Shown here piece after piece: positions 25,735 through 34,878 of a DNA stretch of 64,000 nucleotides (its first letter is position 1; each line of letters begins with the position of its first letter). Where the stretch lies: assembly GCF_038784515.1 (NCBI RefSeq), contig NZ_CP152376.1:1984001-2048000 (forward strand). The letters run 5' to 3'. Made by a program: the position numbers and the translations under genes. The notes beneath the pieces were generated by a model. That model was given only the letters and a program-made list of their open reading frames with translations, did not search any database and was not told where the DNA came from. The DNA comes from Rhodoferax sp. GW822-FHT02A01. GTDB lineage: Bacteria > Pseudomonadota > Gammaproteobacteria > Burkholderiales > Burkholderiaceae_C.

Positions 25735-26918
25735 TGGCGGAGCTGAACCAACTGGGTGGATCGCGGGAAATCACGCTGGGCGTGATGGGCGGTGGGCAAC
25801 TGGGCCGCATGTTTGTGCACGCGGCGCAGCGCATGGGCTACTTCACTGCGGTGCTGGACCCCGATTCCGTTAGCCCCGCAGGACGGGTCAGCCACCACCA
25901 TATCCAGACCAGCTACACCGACCCGGCAGGCCTGGCCCGCCTGGCTGAAGTGGCGCATGCCATCACCACCGAATTTGAAAACGTGCCCGCACCGGCCCTG
26001 GCCGAACTGGCCAAGAGCCGCCCCGTTGCCCCTGCCGCATCGGCCGTGGCCATTGCCCAGGACCGCGCGGCAGAAAAGACACACTTTGCAAGCTGCGGCG
26101 TGCCGTGTGCGCCCTATGCGGTCATTGAAACCGCTGAGCAACTGGCTGCCGTGCAGGACCAACTGCTGCCAGGCATTCTCAAGACAGCACGCCTGGGCTA
26201 CGACGGCAAAGGCCAGGTGCGGGTTCGCACCCGTGCCGAACTGGCCGAAGCCTGGAGCACCTTGAAGCAGCAGCCTTGCGTGCTGGAAAAGATGCTGCCA
26301 CTGCAGCTGGAGTGCTCGGTGATCGTGGCGCGCGGCAGCGACGGACAATGTGTCAACCTGCCGGTACAGCGCAATCTGCACCGCAACGGCATTCTGGCCG
26401 TGACCGAGGTATATGCCGGCAATATCCCCGTAGCCCTTGCGCAGCGCGCGATCGCTGCTGCGAAATCCATAGCGCAGGGGCTGCAATACGTGGGTGTTCT
26501 CTGCGTGGAGTTCTTTGTGCTGGACGAGGCCAGCCCCGAGGGGCAAAGCTTGGGTGGTCTGGTAGTAAACGAGATGGCACCGCGCCCGCACAACAGCGGC
26601 CACTACAGCATGGACGCCTGCGATGTCTCCCAGTTCGAGTTGCAGGTGCGCACCCTGGCCGGGCTGCCGCTGGTGCAGCCGCGCCAGCACAGCCCCAGCA
26701 TCATGCTCAATCTGTTGGGCGACATCTGGCCCGAAGGCGGCGTGCCCGCGTGGGACCAGGTGCTGGCCTTGCCGGGCACGCATTTGCATCTGTATGGCAA
26801 GCTCCAGGCCAGCAAGGGCCGCAAGATGGGCCACCTCAACATCACCGGTGCCTCGGTGGAGCAGGTGCGCAACACCGCACTGCAGGCCGCAAGGATTTTG
26901 GGCATTGAAGCTTTCTAA
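25734..26918 (+). CDS. purK: N5-carboxyaminoimidazole ribonucleotide synthase
   Basis: The 394-residue ATP-grasp enzyme makes N5-CAIR from AIR and bicarbonate. It has LGVMGGGQLGRMFVHAAQRM, the ATP-grasp segment ILKTARLGYDGKGQVRVR, and NEMAPRPHNSGHYSMDAC followed by LGDIWPEGG. It is coupled to purE by overlapping codons. The Sua5 gene follows 21 bases later and may share the transcript. Confidence 0.97.
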   Translation: MAELNQLGGSREITLGVMGGGQLGRMFVHAAQRMGYFTAVLDPDSVSPAGRVSHHHIQTSYTDPAGLARLAEVAHAITTEFENVPAPALAELAKSRPVAPAASAVAIAQDRAAEKTHFASCGVPCAPYAVIETAEQLAAVQDQLLPGILKTARLGYDGKGQVRVRTRAELAEAWSTLKQQPCVLEKMLPLQLECSVIVARGSDGQCVNLPVQRNLHRNGILAVTEVYAGNIPVALAQRAIAAAKSIAQGLQYVGVLCVEFFVLDEASPEGQSLGGLVVNEMAPRPHNSGHYSMDACDVSQFELQVRTLAGLPLVQPRQHSPSIMLNLLGDIWPEGGVPAWDQVLALPGTHLHLYGKLQASKGRKMGHLNITGASVEQVRNTALQAARILGIEAF

Positions 26919-26939
26919 GCCAACCAAGAGGCCAACGCC

Positions 26940-28013
26940 ATGATCGTGTCCGCCTATGTGTTTGCCGACGGCGTGGAGCTCGCACCTGATGCCATCGCTG
27001 CAGCAGCGCAGGCGATCCGCAAGGGTGGCCTGCTGGGCTTGCCGACCGAGACCGTCTATGGCCTGGGTGCCGATGCCGACAACGGTACGGCGGTGGCGGG
27101 CATCTTTGCCGCCAAGGGCCGGCCCAACGACCATCCGCTCATTGTGCATGTGGCTTCCTTTGATGGCGGCATGTCTGGCGTGTCCCACTACGCCGCACGT
27201 GTGCCAGCCTTTGCGCAGCAGCTGATGTCGGCCTTCTGGCCGGGCCCGCTGACCCTGATCCTGCCGCGCCGCGACGGCGTGGGCGCTGCGGCTGCGGGCG
27301 GGCAGAACACCATTGGCCTGCGCTGCCCAGCGCATCCGGTGGCGCAGGCGGTGCTCTCGGCGCTGCGCCAACCGACCGATGGCGAGCCGGTCGTCTGGGG
27401 CATAGCGGCACCCAGTGCCAACCGCTTCGGGCGGGTAAGCCCCACTACGGCGCAACATGTGCTGGACGAGTTTGCCGACAGAACCGACCTGCTGATTCTG
27501 GACGGCGGCCCCTGTGACGTGGGCATTGAGTCCACCATCATCGACTGCACCCGCGGCGCCCCGGTGCTGCTGCGCCCCGGCGCCATCACCGCGGACCAGG
27601 TGGCCGCAGCCTGTGGTCGCGCCTTGGTTACACCCGAGGAACTGGAGGCCCAAGGTCAGGCAACGCCACGCGCCTCCGGCACACTGGAGTCGCACTATGC
27701 ACCCAATGCCACCGTGCGTCTGATGGATGCCAAAGCCTTGCAGCAGGCGCTGGACATGCTGGGTACCGACGTGGACAAGACTGCGAAGGGCGGCCCCTCG
27801 ATTGCGGTCTATTCCCGTACTGCGATGAAGACGGCTGCGCGCCAGATCGAGCAGCGCCGCATGCCTTCCGACCCGGCCGTAGCAGCGCATGAACTGTTCT
27901 CGGTGCTGCGTGAGCTCGATGCCTTGCGCGTCAAACTGATCTGGGTGGAAACACCGCCCGCGGGCAGCGCCTGGGACGGGGTGCGGGACCGCCTGCAGCG
28001 CGCCGCCGCCTGA
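26940..28013 (+). CDS. tsaC: L-threonylcarbamoyladenylate synthase (long Sua5 type)
   Basis: The 357-residue protein makes threonylcarbamoyl-AMP, the first intermediate of tRNA t6A37. The YrdC/Sua5 core (about 1-215) has GGLLGLPTETVYGLGADA, AAKGRPNDHPLIVH and the SAN motif in AAPSANRFGRVSPTTAQHV. The C-terminal Sua5 domain (about 250-357) makes this the long form; the short TsaC lacks it, so Sua5 is an equally good name. tsaB lies 2.6 kb downstream. AGAGG precedes the ATG. Confidence 0.93.
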   Translation: MIVSAYVFADGVELAPDAIAAAAQAIRKGGLLGLPTETVYGLGADADNGTAVAGIFAAKGRPNDHPLIVHVASFDGGMSGVSHYAARVPAFAQQLMSAFWPGPLTLILPRRDGVGAAAAGGQNTIGLRCPAHPVAQAVLSALRQPTDGEPVVWGIAAPSANRFGRVSPTTAQHVLDEFADRTDLLILDGGPCDVGIESTIIDCTRGAPVLLRPGAITADQVAAACGRALVTPEELEAQGQATPRASGTLESHYAPNATVRLMDAKALQQALDMLGTDVDKTAKGGPSIAVYSRTAMKTAARQIEQRRMPSDPAVAAHELFSVLRELDALRVKLIWVETPPAGSAWDGVRDRLQRAAA

Positions 28014-28022
28014 GCCACGGAC

Positions 28023-29498
28023 TCAGTTGTCCTTGGCAACCCAGTCCACCAGCGTCTCCATCACCGTGCGCGCGGCGTCCGTGCTGGCATTGGCATGGTT
28101 GATCAGCGCCACCAGGATGTAGCGTTTGCCGCTTGCGCCATCCACATAGCCCGCGCGGGCGATCACGTTGCTCAGCGAGCCGGTCTTGAGGTGGGCGCTG
28201 GCCATTGCCTTGGACTTGAAGCGCTTGAGAGTCCCGTCCACGCCAGTCAGGGGCAGCGAGCTCATCAGCTCCGGCATGGTGGGTGAGCGGTAGGCCTTCT
28301 GCAGCAGCAGTGCCAGACCCTGGGCGCTGATGCGTTCGTTGCGCGACAGGCCGGAGCCGTTGTCCAGCACTGGCACATCCTCCGTGCTGATGCGGTCCTT
28401 CCACCAGCGCTGAATCACGGCACGCGAGGCGATGAAGCTGCCGCCGCTCATTCCGCTCGCTGCGTCCGTTGCGGGCGCCGACGCATCCGCTGGAGGCGCC
28501 AACACACGCCCCAGGGTCAGAAAGACCTGCTGCGCCATCACGTTGTTGCTGAACTTGTTGATGTCGCGAATGATTTCCGCCAGCGGCGCCGACGTGCTTT
28601 CCAGTGTGGGTTTGCCCGCTGCCAATGGGGCGGGAACCGTCCCGTAGCGCACGTTGCCGGTGAGCTTTCCACCCATGTCCAGCCAGAGCCCCTGTACTGC
28701 GCGCAAGGCGTAGCTGCGTGGTTCTGCGTAGGCCACCGGCCAGACTTTCTCGCCGCAATCTGCGGCGTAACTGCCCGCAAACCGGATGCGACTGGCGTCG
28801 GAGAAGTCCGCCTTGAGCGCTGCGCGGTAATCGCCACACTCCGCGTTGCTCAGAGGTACCGTGTTTTGCGTTAGCACGCCGTACAGCGGGGGATCAAACT
28901 GGACCTGGGCGGCATTGCTGCCGCGGTCTGGGGTGAAGGTCATCACCACCGATTTGTAATTGATCAGCAGCGCATCAGGGGAGGCGTTGTAGGGGCGCAG
29001 GGGTTCACCGTCAAAGCTGGCCGGGTCGGTGTCGGGAACGTCCAGCGCGCTGCGGTCCAGCACGATGTCCCCCGCAATCTGCCGGATGCCCAAGCCCTGC
29101 AGCCTTCGCAGCAGCAGCCAGAGCCGCTCCAGCACCAGCTTGGGATCGCCCTGGCCCTTGATATAGACATTGCCGGTGAGCGTGCCGTCGCGTACTGCAC
29201 CGTCCACATACACCGGCGTGTTCCAGGCATAGGCCGGCCCCAACAGGTCGAGTGCGGCATAAGTGGTCACCAGCTTCATCACGGACGCTGGATTCATGGG
29301 GGCCTGCGCGCGGTGGCTCAGCCGAGGTACCGCATTGCTGCCGTCCGCATCGACGACCAACAGGGCCACTGCATCGCGCGGGATCTTGGCGCGCGCCAGT
29401 GCGGCGTCGACTTCCACTGGAATGGCCGCCACGGGCGCGGCCACGGCACCACTGCAAAGAGCGCACAACAGCAGGACACGCAAGATGGAAGGCAGCAT
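28023..29498 (-). CDS. dacB: D-alanyl-D-alanine carboxypeptidase/endopeptidase, PBP4 family
   Basis: The 491-residue periplasmic enzyme trims peptidoglycan peptides. The start at ATG 29498 gives a signal peptide (MLPSILRVLLLCALCSGAVA); the open frame extends much further upstream but that part overlaps the divergent transporter gene and lacks family features. S13-type motifs are present: SVMK (S72, K75), SNN in NKFSNNVMAQQ and KTGSL near 430. The large insert between the first two motifs is typical of PBP4. It ends ten bases from the convergent Sua5 gene. Confidence 0.93.
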   Translation of the reverse strand: MLPSILRVLLLCALCSGAVAAPVAAIPVEVDAALARAKIPRDAVALLVVDADGSNAVPRLSHRAQAPMNPASVMKLVTTYAALDLLGPAYAWNTPVYVDGAVRDGTLTGNVYIKGQGDPKLVLERLWLLLRRLQGLGIRQIAGDIVLDRSALDVPDTDPASFDGEPLRPYNASPDALLINYKSVVMTFTPDRGSNAAQVQFDPPLYGVLTQNTVPLSNAECGDYRAALKADFSDASRIRFAGSYAADCGEKVWPVAYAEPRSYALRAVQGLWLDMGGKLTGNVRYGTVPAPLAAGKPTLESTSAPLAEIIRDINKFSNNVMAQQVFLTLGRVLAPPADASAPATDAASGMSGGSFIASRAVIQRWWKDRISTEDVPVLDNGSGLSRNERISAQGLALLLQKAYRSPTMPELMSSLPLTGVDGTLKRFKSKAMASAHLKTGSLSNVIARAGYVDGASGKRYILVALINHANASTDAARTVMETLVDWVAKDN

Positions 29499-29552
29499 GC
29501 GTCCATTATCCGGTGCGCCCAGCGGGCATGGACTAGCCGCGATAATCCCTGC

Positions 29553-30572
29553 ATGTCTCTCCCTCCCGCAACTGCAGTGCCTGGCGCCATGCCACGCCTT
29601 TCGCCCAAAGTCGTGGGTCTTTTGGCAGCCTTGGTCACGGTGCTGATCTGGACCGGCTTCATCGTGGTGGCGCGTGCCTCGGCCGACCCTTCCCGTGCTC
29701 CCACCCTGGGTCCCCTGGACATCGTTTTTGCCCGCTTGCTGGGTGCCGCTGCCATTCTCTTGCCCATGGGCTGGTGGCTGACCCGGGTGCAGCGACTGCG
29801 CCAGCAGGAGGCAGGGCAAGTGGCCGATGCTGGCTCGATGTGGGGCTTTTCGCCACTGCCATTGCGCACCACGGTGCTTACCGGTTTGTTTGGTGGCCTG
29901 CTGTATGGCGTGCTGGCCTACAGCGGTTTCGTCTATGCCCCCGCAGCGCATGGCTCGGTGCTGCTGCCGGGCAGTTTGCCCCTTTGGACGGCGCTGTTGT
30001 CCATTCCCTTGCTTGGGGACCGCATCACCCGTACGCGCGCCCTGGGGCTGCTGTGCATCGTGGCGGGCGACTTGCTGGTGGGTGGGGGCAGTCTGTTGCA
30101 TGCGCTCAATGGCAGCGGCATCTGGCGCGGTGACTTGTTGTTCATCGCCGCTTCGGTGGCCTGGTCGGTCTACAGCGTGCTGGTGCGCAAGCATGCGCTG
30201 CAGGCGGTGTACGCCACCACGGCGATCACGGTGTTTGCCTTCTTTGTGTATGTGCCGCTGTACTGCATCCTTGTCTGGGCCGGTGTGCTGCAAGGCCTGT
30301 TCTTCACGGCTCCGCTGCACGACGTGGTGTTGCAGATGCTGATGCAGGGCGTGGGCTCGGTGGTGGTGTCGGGCATTACCTTCAACATGATGATCCGCAC
30401 CTACGGCCCGGTGCGCTCCACCATGCTGACCGCTGTGGTGCCCGGCTTGTCTGCGCTGTCGGCAGCGGTGCTGCTGGGTGAGCCATTGCCCTGGAACGTG
30501 CTGTGCGGCTTGACGCTGGTGACCATGGGCATCGTGTTTGGTGTGCACCAGGCGGGAGCGAAGAAAGCATGA
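29553..30572 (+). CDS. EamA/DMT superfamily transporter
   Basis: The 339-residue membrane protein has about ten helices in two EamA repeats. The first starts at VVGLLAALVTVLIWTGFIVVA, and the second at GDLLFIAASVAWSVYSVLVRKH. A PLWTALLSIPLLGDRITRTR loop and GLSALSAAVLLGEPLPWN show the paired repeat motifs. Members export amino acids or other metabolites; the substrate here is unknown. ATG 29553 gives a short polar N-terminus, with ATG 29589 an alternative. The stop overlaps the tsaB ATG. Confidence 0.88.
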   Translation: MSLPPATAVPGAMPRLSPKVVGLLAALVTVLIWTGFIVVARASADPSRAPTLGPLDIVFARLLGAAAILLPMGWWLTRVQRLRQQEAGQVADAGSMWGFSPLPLRTTVLTGLFGGLLYGVLAYSGFVYAPAAHGSVLLPGSLPLWTALLSIPLLGDRITRTRALGLLCIVAGDLLVGGGSLLHALNGSGIWRGDLLFIAASVAWSVYSVLVRKHALQAVYATTAITVFAFFVYVPLYCILVWAGVLQGLFFTAPLHDVVLQMLMQGVGSVVVSGITFNMMIRTYGPVRSTMLTAVVPGLSALSAAVLLGEPLPWNVLCGLTLVTMGIVFGVHQAGAKKA

Positions 30573-31312
30573 AGCTGCTGGCCTTTGATATCAGTGCCGA
30601 CCAGATGACCATCGCCGTCTCGCGCGATGACGGCGCTGCCGCAGGCCTGTGGGAACTGCAGGGCGAGGGCGGAGCCAAGGCGTCTGCCGGTCTCATCGCC
30701 GGCGTGCTGGACCTGATGCGCCAGGCCGGCCTGGAGCTGCGTGAGCTCGATGCCATCTGCTTTGGCTGCGGACCGGGTTATTTCACTGGTTTGCGTACCG
30801 CCTGCGCCGTGGCCCAGGGTCTGGCGTTTGGCGCGGATGTGCCGGTGCTGCCGGTCAACTCGCTGCTGGCCGTGGCCGAAGATGCGCGGCAGCAGTTCGC
30901 TGAGGCAGCCGGGACGCTGCGCGTGTACGCCATGCTCGATGCGCGCATGGACGAACTCTACAGCGCCGTCTTTGACTGCACCGGCGGTCTCTGGACGGAA
31001 GTGCAGGGTGCGGTGCTGGCGAGTCCTGAGGCTATTGCCATCACCGTGCAAGCCGAAGCCACCACGCTGGTAGCCGGCAATGTGTTTGGCGTGTATGGAG
31101 CGCGCCTGCACGGCATCCAGAGCGAGGTGCGCCAGGTGGCGGCTGCGCCCAAGGCCAGCGCCATGCTGCGCCTGGCACCGCAGCTATTGGCAGCGGGCAA
31201 GGCCGTGCCCGCCGAGCAGGCCCTGCCCACCTATGTGCGCGACAAGGTGGCGCAGACCACGGCGGAACGTGCCGCCATCAAGGCAGCCCAGGCTGCGGGA
31301 GCCCACCCATGA
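30569..31312 (+). CDS. tsaB: tRNA threonylcarbamoyladenosine biosynthesis protein TsaB
   Basis: The 247-residue protein is the scaffold partner of TsaD in t6A synthesis. It begins MKLLAFDISADQMTIAVS and has the family motif GCGPGYFTGLRTACAVAQGL near residues 68-87 and YAMLDARMDELYSAVF. ATG 30569 overlaps the stop of the transporter gene, and the next gene (rimI) overlaps its own stop. The tsaB-rimI pairing is widespread in bacteria and supports both calls. Confidence 0.95.
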   Translation: MKLLAFDISADQMTIAVSRDDGAAAGLWELQGEGGAKASAGLIAGVLDLMRQAGLELRELDAICFGCGPGYFTGLRTACAVAQGLAFGADVPVLPVNSLLAVAEDARQQFAEAAGTLRVYAMLDARMDELYSAVFDCTGGLWTEVQGAVLASPEAIAITVQAEATTLVAGNVFGVYGARLHGIQSEVRQVAAAPKASAMLRLAPQLLAAGKAVPAEQALPTYVRDKVAQTTAERAAIKAAQAAGAHP

Positions 31313-31788
31313 GCGCGCAGTTCGATGGCCGCCGTGAGATGGCAGAGGCGCATTTCGAGCCGTTACTGGCGGACCGTCTGGAAGAGGTGATGCGGGTGGA
31401 GCAGCGCGCCTATGCCAGTCCCTGGTCGCGCACCAATTTCCTGGACGCGCTGCACAGCGGCTACCAGGCCCAGATGCTCATGGCCAACGGCTATGTGCTG
31501 GGTTATTTTGTGGCCATGAAGGGCGTGGACGAAGTGCACCTGCTCAACATCACCGTGGCACCCGAGTTCCAGGGCCAGGGCTGGTCCCGGGTGATGCTGG
31601 ATGCGTTGGCGCTCTGGGCACGTGGGCAAGGTGCCGAGTGGCTGTGGCTGGAGGTGCGTGTGGGCAATGTGCGGGCCATCAAGGTCTACGAAGCCCACGG
31701 TTACCGCCGCGTCGGTTTGCGCAAGGCCTATTACCCGGCCGGGCACGGCCAGCGCGAAGACGCGATTGTGATGAGCCTGCGCCTGTGA
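31309..31788 (+). CDS. rimI: Ribosomal protein S18 alanine N-acetyltransferase, GNAT family
   Basis: The 159-residue GNAT protein shows RVEQRAYASPWSRTNFLDAL, LLNITVAPEFQGQGWSRVML and a WLWLEVRVGNVRAIKVYEAHGY core, matching RimI, which acetylates ribosomal protein S18. The acetyl-CoA loop reads QGQGWS where the common pattern is QxxGxG/A, a small deviation. It overlaps tsaB by ATGA. Confidence 0.92.
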   Translation: MSAQFDGRREMAEAHFEPLLADRLEEVMRVEQRAYASPWSRTNFLDALHSGYQAQMLMANGYVLGYFVAMKGVDEVHLLNITVAPEFQGQGWSRVMLDALALWARGQGAEWLWLEVRVGNVRAIKVYEAHGYRRVGLRKAYYPAGHGQREDAIVMSLRL

Positions 31789-31803
31789 AAGACAAGGAAC
31801 CCC

Positions 31804-32676
31804 ATGGCTCTTGAACTCGACTCCCGACAGCGTGCCATGCTGCAGGAAATGGGCGTGCACGTCTGGCTGCCCGAAAGCGGTGTGGTGACCTTGCAGGCGC
31901 CACAGCCACAGACTGCAGCACCTGTAGTGCAGGCCAGACCTGCGGCACCGGTGCCACCACCCGCTGCGCCTGCTGCACGGGTTGCAGTCGAAGCACCCGT
32001 AGCCGCCCCGGTTGCCGCGCCCGTCCAGCCGCTGGGCGACGCCGCCACACTGGATTGGCCGGCGTTGGCCGAGACGGTGCGCAGTTGCCAGGCTTGTGGC
32101 TTGTGCGCCGGGCGCCGCCATGCTTCCATCACTCCGGTGTCCGATGCGGCACCCTGCGACTGGATGGTGGTGGGCGATCCGCCCGATGAAGAGGAAGACT
32201 ATGCTGGCGCACCCTTTGCTGGACAGGACGGCGTGCTGCTGTCGCACATGCTGCGTGCCTTAGGGCTGCAGCGCGCCAACCCCTTGCCCGGGCATGCGGC
32301 GGTTGCTCCGGCCCCGGTCGTACAGCGTGCCTATGTCAGCCATGTACTCAAGTGCCGTCCGGCCCACGGCGCCATCCCACAAGCCGGTGATCTGGCGCAG
32401 TGCGCCGCCTACCTCCAGCGCGAAATAGCGCTGGTGCAGCCCAAGATGATTCTGGCCATGGGCCGCTTTGCCAACCAGGTGCTGCTGGGCGAAACACCGG
32501 CGCAGGCCACCTTGCCGCTGGGCAAGTTGCGCGGCAGCGTGCACCGCTTCCAGGGCATCCCCGTGATCGTGACCTATCACCCCAAGGCGCTAATGCGCAA
32601 CGGTGCCGACAAGGCCAAGGCCTGGGCCGACCTGTGCCTTGCAGCAGACACTCTCGACCATAAACTCACACCATGA
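31804..32676 (+). CDS. Uracil-DNA glycosylase family protein (family 4-like, iron-sulfur)
   Basis: The 290-residue protein has a Pro/Ala/Val-rich linker at about 35-78 and then an iron-sulfur UDG domain. Cysteines for a 4Fe-4S cluster appear as [19 protein letters not shown] and LAQCAAYL. The end of the domain has [16 protein letters not shown] and [11 protein letters not shown]. Family 4 enzymes usually carry GEAPGxxED in motif A; here it is GDPPDEEED, then PFAGQDG. The family call is good, but uracil excision activity is less certain because of that motif. It lies between rimI and pyrF, overlapping pyrF by ATGA. Confidence 0.82.
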   Translation: MALELDSRQRAMLQEMGVHVWLPESGVVTLQAPQPQTAAPVVQARPAAPVPPPAAPAARVAVEAPVAAPVAAPVQPLGDAATLDWPALAETVRSCQACGLCAGRRHASITPVSDAAPCDWMVVGDPPDEEEDYAGAPFAGQDGVLLSHMLRALGLQRANPLPGHAAVAPAPVVQRAYVSHVLKCRPAHGAIPQAGDLAQCAAYLQREIALVQPKMILAMGRFANQVLLGETPAQATLPLGKLRGSVHRFQGIPVIVTYHPKALMRNGADKAKAWADLCLAADTLDHKLTP

Positions 32677-33521
32677 CCTTCATCGAACAATTGCGCAATG
32701 CCGAACGCGCCAACGGCTCCCTCTTGTGTGTGGGGCTAGACCCGGAGCCGGCCCGCTTCCCCGCCGGCATGGCCGGCGACGCCAGCAAGATCTACGACTT
32801 CTGCGCCGCCATCGTGGATGCCACAGCCGACCTGGTGATTGCCTTCAAGCCGCAGATTGCCTACTTTGCTGCCCATGGTGCCGAGGCCCAGCTGGAACGC
32901 CTGATGGAACACATGCGCCGCAACGCGCCCCACGTGCCCACCATTCTGGATGCCAAGCGCGGCGACATCGGCAGCACCGCCGAGCAATACGCCAAGGAGG
33001 CGTTTGACCGCTACGGCGCAGACTGCGTGACGCTCTCGCCCTTCATGGGTTTTGACTCGGTGCAACCTTATCTCAAGTACCAGGGCAAGGGCGCGTTCCT
33101 GCTGTGCCGCACCTCCAACCCCGGTGGCGACGATCTGCAGAACCAGCGCCTAGCCAGCGTAGAGGGGCAACCCCTGCTGTACGAGCACATCGCCCATCTG
33201 GCGCAAGGCCCGTGGAACCTAAATGGCCAGCTGGGCCTGGTGGTGGGTGCCACTTACCCAGCCGAGATCGAGCGGGTGCGCAAGGTGGCGCCCACCGTGC
33301 CGCTGCTGATCCCCGGCGTGGGTGCACAGGGTGGCGATGCGGTCGCAACCGTCAAGGCGGGCTACCGTGCCAGCAACGGCGAAACCACCGCGCCCATTGT
33401 GGTGAATTCTTCACGGGCCGTGCTGTACGCCTCGGGTGGTGCCGATTTCGCGCAGGCCGCACGTGCGGCCGCCACTGCCACGCGCGACCAGTTGCGTGCC
33501 GCGCAAAAGGACGCACTGTGA
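32673..33521 (+). CDS. pyrF: Orotidine 5'-phosphate decarboxylase (type 2)
   Basis: The 282-residue pyrimidine enzyme makes UMP. The catalytic Asp-Lys network is in [17 protein letters not shown], with [12 protein letters not shown] before it and PGVGAQGGD near the end. The longer length and motif order identify the group 2 form. It overlaps the glycosylase gene (ATGA) and the GST gene (GTGA). Confidence 0.97.
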   Translation: MTFIEQLRNAERANGSLLCVGLDPEPARFPAGMAGDASKIYDFCAAIVDATADLVIAFKPQIAYFAAHGAEAQLERLMEHMRRNAPHVPTILDAKRGDIGSTAEQYAKEAFDRYGADCVTLSPFMGFDSVQPYLKYQGKGAFLLCRTSNPGGDDLQNQRLASVEGQPLLYEHIAHLAQGPWNLNGQLGLVVGATYPAEIERVRKVAPTVPLLIPGVGAQGGDAVATVKAGYRASNGETTAPIVVNSSRAVLYASGGADFAQAARAAATATRDQLRAAQKDAL

Positions 33522-34141
33522 TCCTGCACAGCGCCCACCGCGCGCCCAACCCGCGCCGCGTGCTGATGTTCATTGCAGAAAAGGGCATTGCCAACATCGC
33601 GGTGCAGAACATCGACCTCAATGCCGGTGCGCACCGCAGCGCGGAGTTTCTGGTCAAGAGCCCGCTGGCTACCGTGCCGGCGCTGGAGCTGGACGATGGC
33701 CGCGTGCTCACCGAGACGCGAGCCATCTGTACCTACCTCGAAGGCGTGCAGCCCGAGCCCAATCTGATGGGCGTGGATGCCACCGAGCGCGCGTTCATCG
33801 AGATGGCCGACCGGCGCGTGGAAATGAAGCTGATGCTGCAGATTGCCAACGCCATCCGCCATACGCACCCCGGTCTGGCGCCGCTGGAGCAGCCGCAGTT
33901 TTCCGACTTCGGCCAATCGCAGGGCGAGAAGATGCGGGCCACGGCGCGCATTTTTGACGACCTGCTGCAACAGCAGGAGTGGATGGCGGGTAGCCGCTTC
34001 ACCATTGCCGACATCACGGCCTTCTGCGGCCTGGAGTTTGCGCGCGGGCTGCTCAAGTTCGTGCCCAAGGATGCCGGGCTGCATGCGCTGCAGGCCTGGC
34101 GTGACAAGGTCGCCGCACGGCCCAGCGCCAAAGCGGTGTGA
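33518..34141 (+). CDS. Glutathione S-transferase family protein
   Basis: The 207-residue protein starts at GTG 33518, overlapping the pyrF stop. The thioredoxin-like N-domain (1-80) has [38 protein letters not shown] (cis-Pro) and ICTYLEG, where glutathione would bind. The helical C-domain contains [19 protein letters not shown], the usual N-capping and Asp motif. Substrate unknown. It closes the overlapping chain that begins at the EamA gene. Confidence 0.9.
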   Translation: MILHSAHRAPNPRRVLMFIAEKGIANIAVQNIDLNAGAHRSAEFLVKSPLATVPALELDDGRVLTETRAICTYLEGVQPEPNLMGVDATERAFIEMADRRVEMKLMLQIANAIRHTHPGLAPLEQPQFSDFGQSQGEKMRATARIFDDLLQQQEWMAGSRFTIADITAFCGLEFARGLLKFVPKDAGLHALQAWRDKVAARPSAKAV

Positions 34142-34142
34142 T

Positions 34143-34814
34143 TCAGTTGGCAATCACCCGCTGCGTGAATCCCTGCAGGTAGTCACTCAGCCTTTGCGCC
34201 CCGGCCACGGCTTGCGCTTCATTGCCTGAGGCAATGCCCTCAGCCAATTGCATATGGGCCGCCGCGCCCTCGGTGATATCACCCGCATGGCGGTAGGCAT
34301 ACCAGAAGCGCCGACACTGCACGATCAGCGGCAGCACCGCCTTCACAGCGGAGTGGTTCTGGCTGGCGGCGTGGTTGACGCGGTCGAGTTCGATGTCGGC
34401 CTTCATGTAGTCGTCCAGCCGCTCGGCCGCAGCCGCCTTGACCATGCGTTGGGCGCACTGCACGATGTCCTTGCGCTGCTGTTCGGTAGCGCGGCGTGCC
34501 GAGCATTCCGCAATCAGGCACTCCAGCACGCGGCGGGTTTGCACCACATCCAGGTGGTCGGCCAGGTCGATGCTGGAAATCAGCAGACCGCGGCGGGGCT
34601 GCTGCACGATCAGGCCGGTGGACACCATGCGCAGCAGCGCCTCGCGGATCGGCGTGCGGCCCAGCTGCGTGCGCTCCACCAGCTCGCTCTCCACCACCTG
34701 CGCGCCGGGCTGCAGCTGCAGGGTGGAGATCATGTCTTCCAGCGTGTCGTAGGCCACGTCGGCGGCGCGGCGCTTGGGTTGCGCGGGCGTTGGTGTTTTT
34801 TTGGTGCGGGCCAT
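34143..34814 (-). CDS. GntR family regulator (FadR-like), probable repressor of the hydroxyproline operon
   Basis: The 223-residue protein has an N-terminal GntR winged helix (about 18-85; ADVAYDTLEDMISTL, ELVERTQLGRTPIREALLRM, GLIVQQPRRGLLIS) and a helical FCD-type effector domain with D and H candidates for metal or ligand binding (DIELDRVNHAASQNHSAV). It diverges from the operon at 34879. Its predicted promoter reaches almost to the ATG, so the mRNA may be nearly leaderless. Control of the neighbouring operon and of itself is inferred from layout and the palindrome at 34835. Confidence 0.88.
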   Translation of the reverse strand: MARTKKTPTPAQPKRRAADVAYDTLEDMISTLQLQPGAQVVESELVERTQLGRTPIREALLRMVSTGLIVQQPRRGLLISSIDLADHLDVVQTRRVLECLIAECSARRATEQQRKDIVQCAQRMVKAAAAERLDDYMKADIELDRVNHAASQNHSAVKAVLPLIVQCRRFWYAYRHAGDITEGAAAHMQLAEGIASGNEAQAVAGAQRLSDYLQGFTQRVIAN

Positions 34815-34821
34815 GGCGGAT

Positions 34822-34850
34822 ATTTTAGAATTGCGTTAATATATTAACAA
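34822..34850 (-). promoter_or_regulatory. Predicted sigma-70 promoter of the GntR gene
   Basis: On the minus strand TTGTTA (34850-34845) and TAAAAT (34827-34822) are separated by 17 bases. The -10 ends seven bases before ATG 34814, and no ribosome binding site is seen, which suggests a leaderless transcript. Confidence 0.55.
34835..34848. promoter_or_regulatory. Palindromic operator candidate between GntR gene and hydroxyproline operon
   Basis: GTTAATATATTAAC is a perfect 14-bp palindrome overlapping the -35 and spacer of the GntR promoter and lying 31 bases before the divergent ATG 34879. Position and symmetry fit a GntR dimer site that would control both directions. Confidence 0.6.
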
Positions 34851-34878
34851 CATATTTATTTACCCCCCGGAGCTTCGC

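Noticed and set aside
25377..27890. An 837-codon minus-strand frame across purE, purK and sua5
   Set aside because: Same codon-bias effect opposite well-supported genes; no domain is recognisable.
29499..30548. Long N-terminal extension of the PBP4 gene
   Set aside because: The extension lies antisense to the EamA gene; the signal peptide at 29498 marks the real start.
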